Of a stretch of 64,000 nucleotides of DNA, positions 16,955 to 25,129 are shown piece by piece (position 1 is the stretch's first letter; each line of letters opens with the position of its first letter). Made by a program: the position numbers and the translations under genes. Under the pieces are notes generated by a model. That model searched no databases and was not told the origin of the DNA. It saw only the letters and a program-made list of their open reading frames with translations. This stretch comes from Desulfitobacterium dehalogenans ATCC 51507 (lineage in GTDB: Bacteria > Bacillota > Desulfitobacteriia > Desulfitobacteriales > Desulfitobacteriaceae), in the NCBI RefSeq assembly GCF_000243155.2, contig NC_018017.1, positions 2,170,001 to 2,234,000 of the forward strand, given 5' to 3'.

Positions 16955-17806
16955 CTATGAAATCGAATTCTTCTGTGAAAGGGCATTTTCTTCCTGACTT
17001 TGCTGCCAAATAGTTAGGAAAGGATAAGGATTGACCCACTCTCCATTAGGAAGCTCAATACCAAAATGTAGATGATCAGGAGTTGTAAGAGCATCTCCGG
17101 TATGCCCTAAGGTTCCTAAAAAATCCCCCTTCTTAACTTTTTGACCTTCCTGAAGATGAGGGTTTATGGTGTTTAGATGAGCATAGTAATAATAGTTCCC
17201 GTCCTCTCCCCTAACACCTACCCGTTCTCCTCCAAGCCGATTCCAGCCTAACCTCTCAATTTTGCCGTTCCCAATACTGATGACGGGAATACCTTCTGCG
17301 CCGAAAATGTCCGTTCCTTCATGTTTGCGTACCCCGCCCTCCCGGTCTGCTCCAAAGGTATCCATGTACCAGACCTTACCAATCACCGGAAAGACAAAAC
17401 GGCCCGGTTCATAAAAGGGATAGGTTAAAAGAACATGTCGCTTCCAGAGGATTTGTTTGACCGCTTCTTCACTGATCTGAAATTCACTGTTTTGCCAGGA
17501 GAGTTCTTCGAAATCTATATCCTGTTGCAACTGTTGGACGAGATAGAGTTCCTCATCCTTAGTGACGGTGCTTCGTATCGCTATTAAATCTGCCCAGGCC
17601 GTAGGAGAAATCTCTTTCCCTTCCTTCTGACATTGTAAAACAAGCTCAGCCGGTAGATTCAGGAGATAAGGATAGATATCGGAGGAGATAGCCGGTTTCT
17701 TATGTATGCCCTTCCAGACGGCTGTGCTGATCAGGATGATCACAAGGACTTTTAGGAATAAAGTCCAGTGCTTTTGTCTCGGTTTGATACTTCTGCGTAT
17801 CCTCAT
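16955..17806 (-). CDS. Membrane-anchored M23 (LytM-type) zinc metallopeptidase
   Basis: A 283-aa protein with a single N-terminal transmembrane anchor (residues 15-31), a ~100-residue helical spacer, and a C-terminal M23 domain (~140-270). Zinc ligands and catalytic residues are visible: His162 and Asp166 (KHEGTDIFG), His210 (YYAHL), and HLH at 245-247. It should cut peptidoglycan cross-bridges or act as an amidase activator outside the membrane. A second M23 protein with a different architecture lies at 50452-51903. Confidence 0.92.
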   Translation of the reverse strand: MRIRRSIKPRQKHWTLFLKVLVIILISTAVWKGIHKKPAISSDIYPYLLNLPAELVLQCQKEGKEISPTAWADLIAIRSTVTKDEELYLVQQLQQDIDFEELSWQNSEFQISEEAVKQILWKRHVLLTYPFYEPGRFVFPVIGKVWYMDTFGADREGGVRKHEGTDIFGAEGIPVISIGNGKIERLGWNRLGGERVGVRGEDGNYYYYAHLNTINPHLQEGQKVKKGDFLGTLGHTGDALTTPDHLHFGIELPNGEWVNPYPFLTIWQQSQEENALSQKNSIS

Positions 17807-17865
17807 TCCCCTCTCCCCTCTCTACAATGCATAATATGGGAGGAAAGGCTGGATTAGAAGTATAG

Positions 17866-18228
17866 TTAAGGTTGATTCTCTGAGATAGGAGTATAAATCA
17901 CTTGACCGGTTTGTATCGTGGTATCGGTGAGTTGATTGTATTCCATAATCTTAAGAACGAGTGTACGGGTATCGATTTGCAGGCCGGAGTTCTCAGCTAA
18001 GGACCAGAGAGTATCTCCGGATTGAACGATTTGCGGTTGGAAAACAAGTTTCTCTACTCTGCTGTTTGCCTGATTCCAATCCCAGAAGAACCAGCCCATA
18101 CTTCCAAATATCATGAGAAAAAGCAGCAAATAAGAACATAGTTGCCTTAGCAGTTTTCTCATTCGATAATTTCGATAGTCTCTATTATAGCTTCTATAAT
18201 GGCGGACGGAAGAAGAACAAGTACTCAT
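17866..18228 (-). CDS. yneA: LysM-domain membrane protein, YneA-like SOS cell-division inhibitor
   Basis: This 120-aa protein has a basic N-terminus, one transmembrane helix (~33-50) and an extracellular LysM domain (~68-115; VQSGDTLWSLAENSG). That is the architecture of Bacillus YneA, which blocks division during DNA damage. It is transcribed divergently from lexA across a region with two LexA boxes, as yneA is in Bacillus. ATG 18228 follows AAAGGAGG. SOS induction and division control are inferred from position and architecture, since sequence identity cannot be tested here. Confidence 0.8.
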   Translation of the reverse strand: MSTCSSSVRHYRSYNRDYRNYRMRKLLRQLCSYLLLFLMIFGSMGWFFWDWNQANSRVEKLVFQPQIVQSGDTLWSLAENSGLQIDTRTLVLKIMEYNQLTDTTIQTGQVIYTPISENQP

Positions 18229-18268
18229 AATAATCCTCCTTTATGTTCTCATAAAATCCAAATATATA

Positions 18269-18282
18269 CGAACATAGGTTCC
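18269..18282. promoter_or_regulatory. LexA (SOS) box 1
   Basis: CGAACATAGGTTCC matches the Firmicute LexA operator CGAAC-N4-GTTCG at 9 of 10 consensus bases. It lies about 40 bp upstream of the yneA-like start, within that gene's promoter region. Confidence 0.85.
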
Positions 18283-18327
18283 TGAGAACAGTATAAAGGA
18301 GAGCACGGGAATTCGTCAATACTTTTT

Positions 18328-18341
18328 CGAACATTTGTTTG
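18328..18341. promoter_or_regulatory. LexA (SOS) box 2, overlapping the lexA promoter
   Basis: CGAACATTTGTTTG matches CGAAC-N4-GTTCG at 9 of 10 positions and overlaps the -35 hexamer of lexA, implying autorepression. Confidence 0.85.
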
Positions 18342-18367
18342 CACACAGAGGTATTTAATGCTAAAAT
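18339..18367 (+). promoter_or_regulatory. lexA promoter
   Basis: TTGCAC (18339-18344) and TAAAAT (18362-18367) with a 17-bp spacer. Its position shows that the open frame upstream of 18399 is promoter, not coding sequence. Confidence 0.75.
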
Positions 18368-18398
18368 AGATTTAGAATATATGAAGGGAGGAAATTGG

Positions 18399-19013
18399 GT
18401 GTATCCTGATTTATCGCAGAGACAGACTGATATATTAGAGTATATTAAACGGGTTATTCGAGAAAAGGGTTATCCCCCCTCTGTTCGCGAAATAGGCGAT
18501 GCAGTTGGATTAATGTCCAGCTCTACTGTTCACGGGCATTTGCAGACCATTGAAGAAAAGGGGTACATACGCCGCGACCCAACGAAACCTCGAGCCATTG
18601 AGATATTAGACAGCTCCAGCGATCCCAATGAAAAGAGAACTGTTTTTGTCCCCATTATTGGCAAGGTGACCGCCGGCCAGCCTATTTTGGCCCAGGAAAA
18701 TATCGAAGATACGTTCCCGCTTCCAATGGATCTGGTTAACTCAGATACGGTGTTCATGCTGAGAGTTAAAGGTGAAAGTATGATTGATGCAGGAATTATG
18801 GACGGGGATCTTATTTTAGTACGCCAGCAAAAACTGGCCCGTAACGGAGAGATCGTGGTTGCCATGATCGGTGAAGAGGCTACGGTAAAACGGTTCTACA
18901 AAGAAAAAACACTCATCCGCCTTCAACCTGAAAATCCTTATATGGAGCCTATCTACTCCCAGGATGTCACTGTCTTGGGTAAGGTTATTGGGGTATTTCG
19001 TATTTTACACTGA
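18399..19013 (+). CDS. lexA: LexA repressor, SOS regulator
   Basis: A 204-aa repressor with an N-terminal winged-helix domain ([24 protein letters not shown], residues 25-48) and a C-terminal S24 autoprotease domain. The cleavage bond is Ala92-Gly93 (TAGQ), the catalytic serine is Ser127 (GESMIDAG) and the general base is Lys164 (TVKRF). RecA filaments trigger self-cleavage and release SOS genes. I start it at GTG 18399 (AGGGAGG 7 bp upstream). This gives normal LexA length and places the promoter and LexA box immediately before it. Confidence 0.97.
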   Translation: MYPDLSQRQTDILEYIKRVIREKGYPPSVREIGDAVGLMSSSTVHGHLQTIEEKGYIRRDPTKPRAIEILDSSSDPNEKRTVFVPIIGKVTAGQPILAQENIEDTFPLPMDLVNSDTVFMLRVKGESMIDAGIMDGDLILVRQQKLARNGEIVVAMIGEEATVKRFYKEKTLIRLQPENPYMEPIYSQDVTVLGKVIGVFRILH

Positions 19014-19030
19014 TTTATAAGGTACGTGGC

Positions 19031-19089
19031 AATAAAAAGCAGACCTCCATTCCACAATGATGTGGGTGGATATCTGCTTTTTTATTGCA
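19031..19089 (+). terminator. Rho-independent terminator of lexA
   Basis: A long hairpin: outer arms AAAAAGCAGA (19034-19043) and TCTGCTTTTTT (19073-19083), inner arms TCCACA/TGTGGG. It ends in T6 before ATTGC and lies between lexA and the next ribosome site. Confidence 0.85.
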
Positions 19090-19127
19090 CAATAGAACTT
19101 GAAGTACAAGTAAAGGAGGTCATTAAG

Positions 19128-20174
19128 ATCGTTGACAGTCAAACTATTAGGGCCCTTCGCATGGAGCGGCAATTTCTTTCATACAAGGCAAGTGAGGAAG
19201 AATACATATCACTTTACCGTGACGCACAGCCTGGGCAGAGTATTTACTGGAATGGTTTCGGCGACCCGCCAAGTTTAACCTTCCGTGCTGATTTTGACGA
19301 CATCGAATTCAACCGAAAAAGGCAAAGCACTCGTAAACTCATCAAAGGGCGGTTTGCGGGCGGCAATCTAGGCTGGATTATGGTTGAGGATTTGGAATTG
19401 TTCGCCGCGCTGTATCGCAAGCCCCTTGACAAACCATCGGAACACCAACACGTGCTGCTGGATCTGATTAAGCGGGAAGGTCCCTTAACCATCCAGCAGA
19501 TGAAGGAATTCACCGGGATGCTGGTGAAGGAGATAACCCCTGCACTCCACCGCCTGCAGGAAGCATTTTTAATTTACGAAGATCAATACGACGGAGAATG
19601 GGATCGGAGCTGGTATAAATTTACCGAAATGTTTCCCAATGCAGATCTGGTACGTTATTCTCGGCAGGAGTCGCTGAAGATCCTATTACAACGCTTTGCC
19701 TATCGCCATGTTTTATTTGATGGGGATATGGTAAAGTCGTTTTATAAACTGCCGGGGAAAGAGATCAAAAAGGCGATTGAGGGGATGCTTGCCGACGGCA
19801 TATTTATAGAGATGGGAAACAGTTACCTACTGAAATCTGATTGGGCATTGCTGCGAACTTATGCCAAGGAAACACCCCAATTCGTCCTTGCCATGCATCG
19901 CAATGATTTTTTAGTCAAGTCCAATGAGCATCGGCTGAAAGAACAATTCAAGCACCCTGAGCATGAGACCCTGCAATATCTGCTGATTGACGGTGAGTTT
20001 CGCGGAGCTTCAGTCGGGCATTTTAAAAATGGTCCCTATGTGTTGGAGGATATAATTTTAGACTTGCCGAAAGCTGAAATCACCGCCCGCAAAGATGAAA
20101 TTCTTGAAGCGGTGTATACCGTCAACTTCGGAAGAAATAATCCCATTAAACGATATAACGGGGAGAATTTATGA
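19128..20174 (+). CDS. Winged-helix protein of the AlkZ-related (YcaQ/HTH_42) family
   Basis: About 348 aa. The run of winged-helix-like segments (GPLTIQQMKEFTGML, LPGKEIKKAIEGMLADG) and the C-terminal LLIDGEFRGASVGHFKNGPY resemble AlkZ/YcaQ-type proteins, some of which are DNA glycosylases that excise alkylated or cross-linked bases. Being next to lexA fits a DNA-repair role, but catalytic activity is not shown. The start is unusual. AAAGGAGG (19112-19119) is an excellent ribosome site, but the in-frame codon 8 bp later is ATC. The upstream GTG 19026 lies inside the lexA terminator, and the first downstream ATG (19161) has no site. Confidence 0.7.
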   Translation: MVDSQTIRALRMERQFLSYKASEEEYISLYRDAQPGQSIYWNGFGDPPSLTFRADFDDIEFNRKRQSTRKLIKGRFAGGNLGWIMVEDLELFAALYRKPLDKPSEHQHVLLDLIKREGPLTIQQMKEFTGMLVKEITPALHRLQEAFLIYEDQYDGEWDRSWYKFTEMFPNADLVRYSRQESLKILLQRFAYRHVLFDGDMVKSFYKLPGKEIKKAIEGMLADGIFIEMGNSYLLKSDWALLRTYAKETPQFVLAMHRNDFLVKSNEHRLKEQFKHPEHETLQYLLIDGEFRGASVGHFKNGPYVLEDIILDLPKAEITARKDEILEAVYTVNFGRNNPIKRYNGENL

Positions 20175-20209
20175 AGTTAATCACGATTATACGCATACAT
20201 AAGTAAAAC

Positions 20210-20242
20210 CCTGAATTCCGCTATCTAAACGGCTTTCAGGGC
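20210..20242 (-). terminator. Probable terminator of ddl
   Basis: Stem CCCTGAA (20210-20216) and TTCAGGG (20236-20242) with an inner CCG/CGG pair. On the minus strand it is followed by TTTTACTT. It may also serve the convergent gene. Confidence 0.6.
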
Positions 20243-20256
20243 TGAGTACCGACATA

Positions 20257-21342
20257 TTAAAGGGATATTTTCCGGGAACGACTGTCCCTAAAGCGCTGGA
20301 AGCCTAGTTCAATCAATTGGGTGATCAATTCGGAGTATGGGATTCCACTGGCTTCCCAAAGCTTTGGATACATGGAGATCTGAGTGAACCCCGGCATGGT
20401 ATTGATTTCGTTGATGTAGATCTGATTGCCTTCAGTAACGAAGAAATCTACCCGGCTTAAGCCGCAGGCTTCGACGGCTTTAAAGGCTGCTACAGCTTTT
20501 TCCTGCAAGCTCTTTACCACCTCTTGGTCCAGAGGAGCAGGAATCACCAATCGAGAGCCGGTGTCAATGTATTTGGCTTCATAATCATAAAAATCCTTGG
20601 AAGGAAGAATTTCTCCCGGGATGCTGGCTTTCGCATCCTCATTTCCCAGTACACTCAGCTCGATTTCACGTCCCACAATGTTTTGCTCTACCACAATTTT
20701 GCGATCGTATTCTGCCGCAAGATGAAGGGCGTTGATGAGCTCCTCTCTGTTCCGTGCTTTGGAAATCCCCACACTGGAACCCAAATTAGCCGGCTTGACA
20801 AAACAAGGGTAGCCCAGAGAGTGTTCAATATCATGAAGCACTTTTTCCATCATCTTTTGGAGCGTCGTTCTAAGTACGGTGAGATAAGGGGCTTGAGGCA
20901 GGCCGGCTTCGGTAAACACTGCTTTCATACGGTCTTTATCCATACCCAGTGCGGAGCCAAGGACTCCTGAGCCTGCGTAAGGAATATTAGCCATTTCAAA
21001 CAATCCCTGGATGGTTCCATCCTCTCCGAAGGGTCCATGCAGAACAGGAAAAATCAAGTCAAATGTCCCATCCTGAGGAAGGGTGCTGCCGTCCAAGGCT
21101 ATAAAGCGGGGGTTTGAAGGGTCGTGGACGAGATTGACGAGAATACCTTGTAAAGTGGGATCTTGCTGCCATTGTTCAGGACGTATTCCCCAATGCCATT
21201 GGCCGCTTTTGGAAATACCAAGGGTCTCTACCTCATATTTTTCCTTATCAATGGCCTTAAGTACAGAACTGGCAGAGTTCAGGGAAACCTCGTGTTCTCC
21301 GGACTGACCTCCGAAAAGAATAATAATTTTTTGCCGTGTCAT
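20257..21342 (-). CDS. ddl: D-alanine--D-alanine ligase
   Basis: This ATP-grasp enzyme joins two D-alanines for peptidoglycan precursor synthesis. Motifs: the N-terminal GGQSGEHEVSLNSA, the ATP-binding loop FVKPANLGSSVGISKA, the metal site RVDFF, and INEINTMPGFT near the C-terminus. The product is about 361 aa, standard for the family. ATG 21342 is preferred to ATG 21354 because GAGAGG directly abuts the latter. The Mur-ligase partner murF is not adjacent; instead lepB precedes it. Confidence 0.93.
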   Translation of the reverse strand: MTRQKIIILFGGQSGEHEVSLNSASSVLKAIDKEKYEVETLGISKSGQWHWGIRPEQWQQDPTLQGILVNLVHDPSNPRFIALDGSTLPQDGTFDLIFPVLHGPFGEDGTIQGLFEMANIPYAGSGVLGSALGMDKDRMKAVFTEAGLPQAPYLTVLRTTLQKMMEKVLHDIEHSLGYPCFVKPANLGSSVGISKARNREELINALHLAAEYDRKIVVEQNIVGREIELSVLGNEDAKASIPGEILPSKDFYDYEAKYIDTGSRLVIPAPLDQEVVKSLQEKAVAAFKAVEACGLSRVDFFVTEGNQIYINEINTMPGFTQISMYPKLWEASGIPYSELITQLIELGFQRFRDSRSRKISL

Positions 21343-21409
21343 TCGCGCACCCATCCTCTCTATTCTATTTAGAAAATAGCCCAGAAAACTTGAAAAGAGT
21401 CCATAGCAA

Positions 21410-21434
21410 CGTAAAGCTACACAACCCGAGCAAC
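21410..21434. repeat. Fragment of the dispersed intergenic repeat family
   Basis: CGTAAAGCTACACAACCCGAG and the following bases match the arm of the larger repeats at 28.7 and 39.4 kb. Only this half-arm is present, between lepB and ddl. Confidence 0.6.
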
Positions 21435-21477
21435 AAGTCTACTCTATACTATATGCAAAGGGGTGAAAAAGCTGCCT

Positions 21478-22032
21478 TTAATCAATTGCTCCAAATCGGC
21501 TCATGGGCCAATAACGAAACAGAGTCATTCCGGAGATGTTTTCAATCGGCAAAAAACCCCATTCCCGGGAATCGGCACTGTTATTGCGATTATCTCCCAT
21601 GACAAAAACAGAACCTTCCGGCACAACCAAGGGCTCCAAATTTTTAATCTGAGGCTCCATGACATAGGGCTCTTCCACCTGTTGGCCATTGATAAAGGTC
21701 TTATGGTCTTTTATTTCAATGGTATCCCCTGGTAAGGCAATCAAACGTTTGATAAAATCGTCGGAAGAATGGGCGCTGGAAGGTGGATGAAAAACGATGA
21801 TATCTCCTCGTTCAAAATCACCAAAATGTTTAAAAAAGAATTTATCGACAATAATGCGGTCTTGCAGCTGAATCGTCGGCAGCATGGACCCGGTTGGGAC
21901 TAACCTTGCCTCTAATACAAAGGTGCGAATGACCCAGGATAAGGCAAAGGCAATAATCACAATTTCGATGATTTCAATCATGAGTTTTAAGGTACTTTTC
22001 GCTTTTACTTTGATATCTTGTTCGTTTTCCAT
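21478..22032 (-). CDS. lepB: Signal peptidase I
   Basis: A 184-aa membrane serine protease that removes signal peptides from exported proteins. One N-terminal transmembrane helix (~17-40), catalytic Ser49 (TGSMLPT) and Lys95 (FIKRLIALPGD), and box E GDNRNNSADSREWG are all present. It is the short, single-membrane-span form of Gram-positive bacteria. ATG 22032 follows GAGGTG. It lies 9 bp after the ynbB-like gene. Confidence 0.95.
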   Translation of the reverse strand: MENEQDIKVKAKSTLKLMIEIIEIVIIAFALSWVIRTFVLEARLVPTGSMLPTIQLQDRIIVDKFFFKHFGDFERGDIIVFHPPSSAHSSDDFIKRLIALPGDTIEIKDHKTFINGQQVEEPYVMEPQIKNLEPLVVPEGSVFVMGDNRNNSADSREWGFLPIENISGMTLFRYWPMSRFGAID

Positions 22033-22041
22033 GTGTGCACC

Positions 22042-23304
22042 TCACTTTAGTAATCCTTGTTCCCAAAGTTTTTGAGCCGCTAATAGATTCCCAAACTTAA
22101 TATAATTCATGGAGATCCCGCCTTGCTGGTAAGCGATAAAGGGATCCCGCATAGGACCGTCTGCAGAGAACTCACTGGTCGCACCTTGAATAAAGGTTCC
22201 TCCTGCCATAATGACTTCATCCTCATACCCCGGCATTCCCGACGGAATGGGCAGGACATGACTATCGACAGGCGAGCCTTTCTGGAAGCCTTGACAAAAA
22301 GCAATCATGGCCTCTCGCGAATTGAGCTTGACGGCTTGAATAAGATCCGTCCGCAGGCCATCGGGAAGAGGATTCACTTCGAACCCTAAGGCCTGCCAAA
22401 AGGCGGCGGAAAAAATCGCCCCCCGAATCGCCTCACTCACGGTCAAAGGACTGAAGAAAAGCCCTTGGAAGAACTGAAGCTGCCAGCTGAGGGTAGCTCC
22501 CACCTCTCCCCCAATCCCTGGAGCTGTTAAACGGCAGGCGGCTTTCTCAACGAGTTCTTGTTTGCCGGCAATATATCCTCCTGTGGGAGCTAAACTCCCT
22601 CCCAAATTTTTAATCAGGGATCCTGCTAAGAGGTCTACTCCCACATCCCCGGGTTCGCGTTTTTCTACAAGTTCGCCATAACAATTGTCCACAAAAATAA
22701 TAAGTTTAGGAAAATGCTCACGGACATAATCCACAAATTCGGCGATTTGCTCCATATGAAGGGAATTACGCCAGGCATAACCCCGGGAACGCTGAAGAAT
22801 AAGCAGTTTCGTATTGGGTTTTATAGCTTGACCAACCAAAGGATACTGAATTGTTCCCTCTTCACTAAGGGGAATCGAGTCATAAGCTACCCCGAAATCC
22901 TTAAGGCTCCCCTGCCCTGTTCCCCGGATGCCAATCACTTCTTCCAGTGTATCATAGGGATCTCCCGTAACGGAAATAAAATGATCACCGGGTCGAAGGA
23001 CAGCAAATAAGGCTGTGGCAATGGCATGGGTTCCGGAGACAAATTGTCCCCGGACTAAAGCAGCTTCCGTGCCCAGGATCCGGGCCATGACCCGATCCAG
23101 AGTTTCTCTGCCGCTATCTCCAAGGCCATAACCTGTGGAGCCCTGCAAATGATAGGTGCTTACTCTCTCTTCCTGAAAGGCTTCCAGTACTTTGGCGTGA
23201 TTATGTTCCGCAATATCAAGTAGGGTCTTTTCCTGCAGCTGTAAAAGCTGTTCAGCCTGACCTTTTGCCTCGAGAATTTTTCTGGGCAGATTATCTAAAA
23301 ACAA
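22042..23304 (-). CDS. ynbB: PLP-dependent enzyme, YnbB / methionine gamma-lyase family
   Basis: A 420-aa fold-type I pyridoxal-phosphate protein. The PLP lysine is probably in SLIKNLGGSLAPTGGYIAG. The family is often called aluminium-resistance or methionine-gamma-lyase-related, but its substrate is not settled. It starts at TTG 23304 with GAGGAGG 9 bp upstream. Gene order spoVK-hflX-ynbB matches Bacillus subtilis. Here, however, a 162-bp palindromic element separates it from hflX, and lepB and ddl follow where B. subtilis has glnRA. Confidence 0.88.
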   Translation of the reverse strand: MFLDNLPRKILEAKGQAEQLLQLQEKTLLDIAEHNHAKVLEAFQEERVSTYHLQGSTGYGLGDSGRETLDRVMARILGTEAALVRGQFVSGTHAIATALFAVLRPGDHFISVTGDPYDTLEEVIGIRGTGQGSLKDFGVAYDSIPLSEEGTIQYPLVGQAIKPNTKLLILQRSRGYAWRNSLHMEQIAEFVDYVREHFPKLIIFVDNCYGELVEKREPGDVGVDLLAGSLIKNLGGSLAPTGGYIAGKQELVEKAACRLTAPGIGGEVGATLSWQLQFFQGLFFSPLTVSEAIRGAIFSAAFWQALGFEVNPLPDGLRTDLIQAVKLNSREAMIAFCQGFQKGSPVDSHVLPIPSGMPGYEDEVIMAGGTFIQGATSEFSADGPMRDPFIAYQQGGISMNYIKFGNLLAAQKLWEQGLLK

Positions 23305-23339
23305 TGGTGAAACCTCCTCGTTGTATCCATCTTTCTCGT

Positions 23340-23501
23340 TAGTGTAGTGGCACGTTCACATTTCGCCCAATGACTTGTCTGAATTTCCATCTGCTGCGTT
23401 GTCGTCCATCGGCGTAGCACCACTACGCCTCACTCCTCCGCCTTGCAGACTGAAAATTCATCCTGTGTCATTTGGCTGAAAGTCAACGTGCCACTACACT
23501 A
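23340..23501. mobile_element. 162-bp palindromic MITE-like element
   Basis: The ends are a perfect 17-bp inverted repeat (TAGTGTAGTGGCACGTT at 23340-23356 and its complement at 23485-23501). The two halves remain partly complementary to a central hairpin GGCGTAG-CACCA-CTACGCC (23411-23429). It has no ORF. Terminal TA dinucleotides would fit a TA-targeting (IS630/mariner-like) origin. Its right end overlaps the hflX stop codon. Confidence 0.8.
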
Positions 23502-25091
23502 GAGGAGTTCAAGGACTTTATTCCATACGGGGGTCAGTGAATTGTTTTCAATGAGGGACACGGGTATGGGATGGGACAGTTCTTGAGCTAAACGGCTTAG
23601 ATCGGAAGGATGGTCTATTTTATCAATTTTGTTCAGTAAGGTAATCCGTGGCTTGTGGCTGCACTCCAATTGCCCTAAAATGTTATGAACCGTATCGGCA
23701 CGCTCTAAGGCTCTGGGGTGGCTGGCATCCAAGACATGAACTAAAATATCGGCATTCTGCACTTCTTCAAGAGTAGCGAGAAAGGCATGGAGAAGTTGAT
23801 GAGGTAATTTCTGAATAAATCCTACGGTATCACTAAGCAATATCTCCGTCTTTCGATCCAGGCGTATCCCTCGTACGATAGGATCAAGGGTGGCAAAGAG
23901 CTTGTCCTCTCCCTTGACACTTTCTCCCTTGGAACGGGTTTGCTCCATGGCCTTTTGCAAAAAAGTGGTCTTTCCCGCATTGGTGTAACCGACTAAAGCA
24001 ATCAGGGGGATGCCGCTTTTTTCTCTTTGCCGCCTCTGAGTGGTGCGGGTCTTGCGGATTTCACCCAGTTCATCCTCTAAGAGATTGATTTTCTTTCTTA
24101 CCCGCCGCTTATCCATTTCCAGTTTGGATTCTCCGGGGCCACGGGTTCCTACTCCCCCGCCCAGCCGGGAAAGACTGAGTCCCTGACCGGTCAATCGGGG
24201 TAAAAGATGCTTAAGCTGGGCCAGCTCCACCTGAAGCTTACCTTCTCTTGATTTGGCTCGTTGGGCAAAGATATCCAGGATTAATGTGGTACGGTCCAGC
24301 ACCTTAATCCCTGTAGCCTGCTCCAGAGTTCGCAGCTGTACAGGTAAAAGCTCATCATCACAGATAAGGACATTGGCACCGCTGTTTTGCAGGTGCTGGG
24401 TTAACTCCTGCAGTTTTCCTTTTCCCAGGTAACTCACCGGGCTCCCATACCGTTTAGGCTGAAGAATCTGTCCTACCACTTCAACACCTGAAGAATGGGC
24501 AAGTTCCGACAGCTCCGTCAGCAGCTCAAGTCCCGGTTCTTCTTCCTCCAGAGCGACCAGAAAGGCTTTCTCCCGCTCAGATACCTTGAGAACCGGGCTG
24601 GGGGGGCGTAGGCGATAGTCCTGAACTGCCGTGTCGTAGGAAAAGTTCATAAGCTCCTCAGGACTTAAGGCCAGGATTGGATAGCCTGAATCTCCTGAAA
24701 AGGCAATTTCAACTCCTGTGACCTGTCCATTTCTAACCCCGATACTGCTCATGCTTTCCAGCCCGGCGGAACTCAAGGCGCTTAGATCCATAGGACTGAG
24801 CTGAGGGTTTCCGCTGGGATGGGTATGGATACAGCGCAAACGTCCCGTTTGACGGGCTGGAAGAGGGGGCAGCTTGACCGCAGCATGCTGTCCGACAGCC
24901 ACGGCGCTGACCATTCCCGAGCGATTGATATAAAGGGCTATTTCTTTATTCCACAGACTGGTTAAATTGCAGATTCCCATTAATAAATCATAATGGATAA
25001 GCTCCGGACGGGCCGTCCGGAGCGAAGTCAAATCTTTGAGTTCTTTAAGCTGGGTTCCGCGAATCCCAGAGGTATCACCCAAAATATCCAT
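23499..25091 (-). CDS. hflX: GTPase HflX, long form with N-terminal JAMM/RadC-like domain
   Basis: This 530-aa protein combines a ~165-residue N-terminal domain with canonical HflX. The N-terminal part has a full JAMM metal motif HTHPSGNPQLSPMD (His89, His91, Ser99, Asp102), very close to that of RadC. The HflX part has the glycine-rich linker (LSRLGGGVGTRGPGE), Walker A (GYTNAGKTT, ~366), DTVGF and NKID. HflX splits stalled 70S ribosomes. I start at ATG 25091 (CGGAGG, 5-bp gap); ATG 25124 lacks spacing to any site. The TAG stop lies in the terminal repeat of the adjacent palindromic element. Confidence 0.92.
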   Translation of the reverse strand: MDILGDTSGIRGTQLKELKDLTSLRTARPELIHYDLLMGICNLTSLWNKEIALYINRSGMVSAVAVGQHAAVKLPPLPARQTGRLRCIHTHPSGNPQLSPMDLSALSSAGLESMSSIGVRNGQVTGVEIAFSGDSGYPILALSPEELMNFSYDTAVQDYRLRPPSPVLKVSEREKAFLVALEEEEPGLELLTELSELAHSSGVEVVGQILQPKRYGSPVSYLGKGKLQELTQHLQNSGANVLICDDELLPVQLRTLEQATGIKVLDRTTLILDIFAQRAKSREGKLQVELAQLKHLLPRLTGQGLSLSRLGGGVGTRGPGESKLEMDKRRVRKKINLLEDELGEIRKTRTTQRRQREKSGIPLIALVGYTNAGKTTFLQKAMEQTRSKGESVKGEDKLFATLDPIVRGIRLDRKTEILLSDTVGFIQKLPHQLLHAFLATLEEVQNADILVHVLDASHPRALERADTVHNILGQLECSHKPRITLLNKIDKIDHPSDLSRLAQELSHPIPVSLIENNSLTPVWNKVLELL

Positions 25092-25129
25092 TTGAACCTC
25101 CGCTGTATAAATAACGAATGTCATTCCTG

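Noticed and set aside
18339-18398. Longer N-terminus for LexA
   Set aside because: This stretch contains a -35/-10 pair and a LexA box, and GTG 18399 has the ribosome site.
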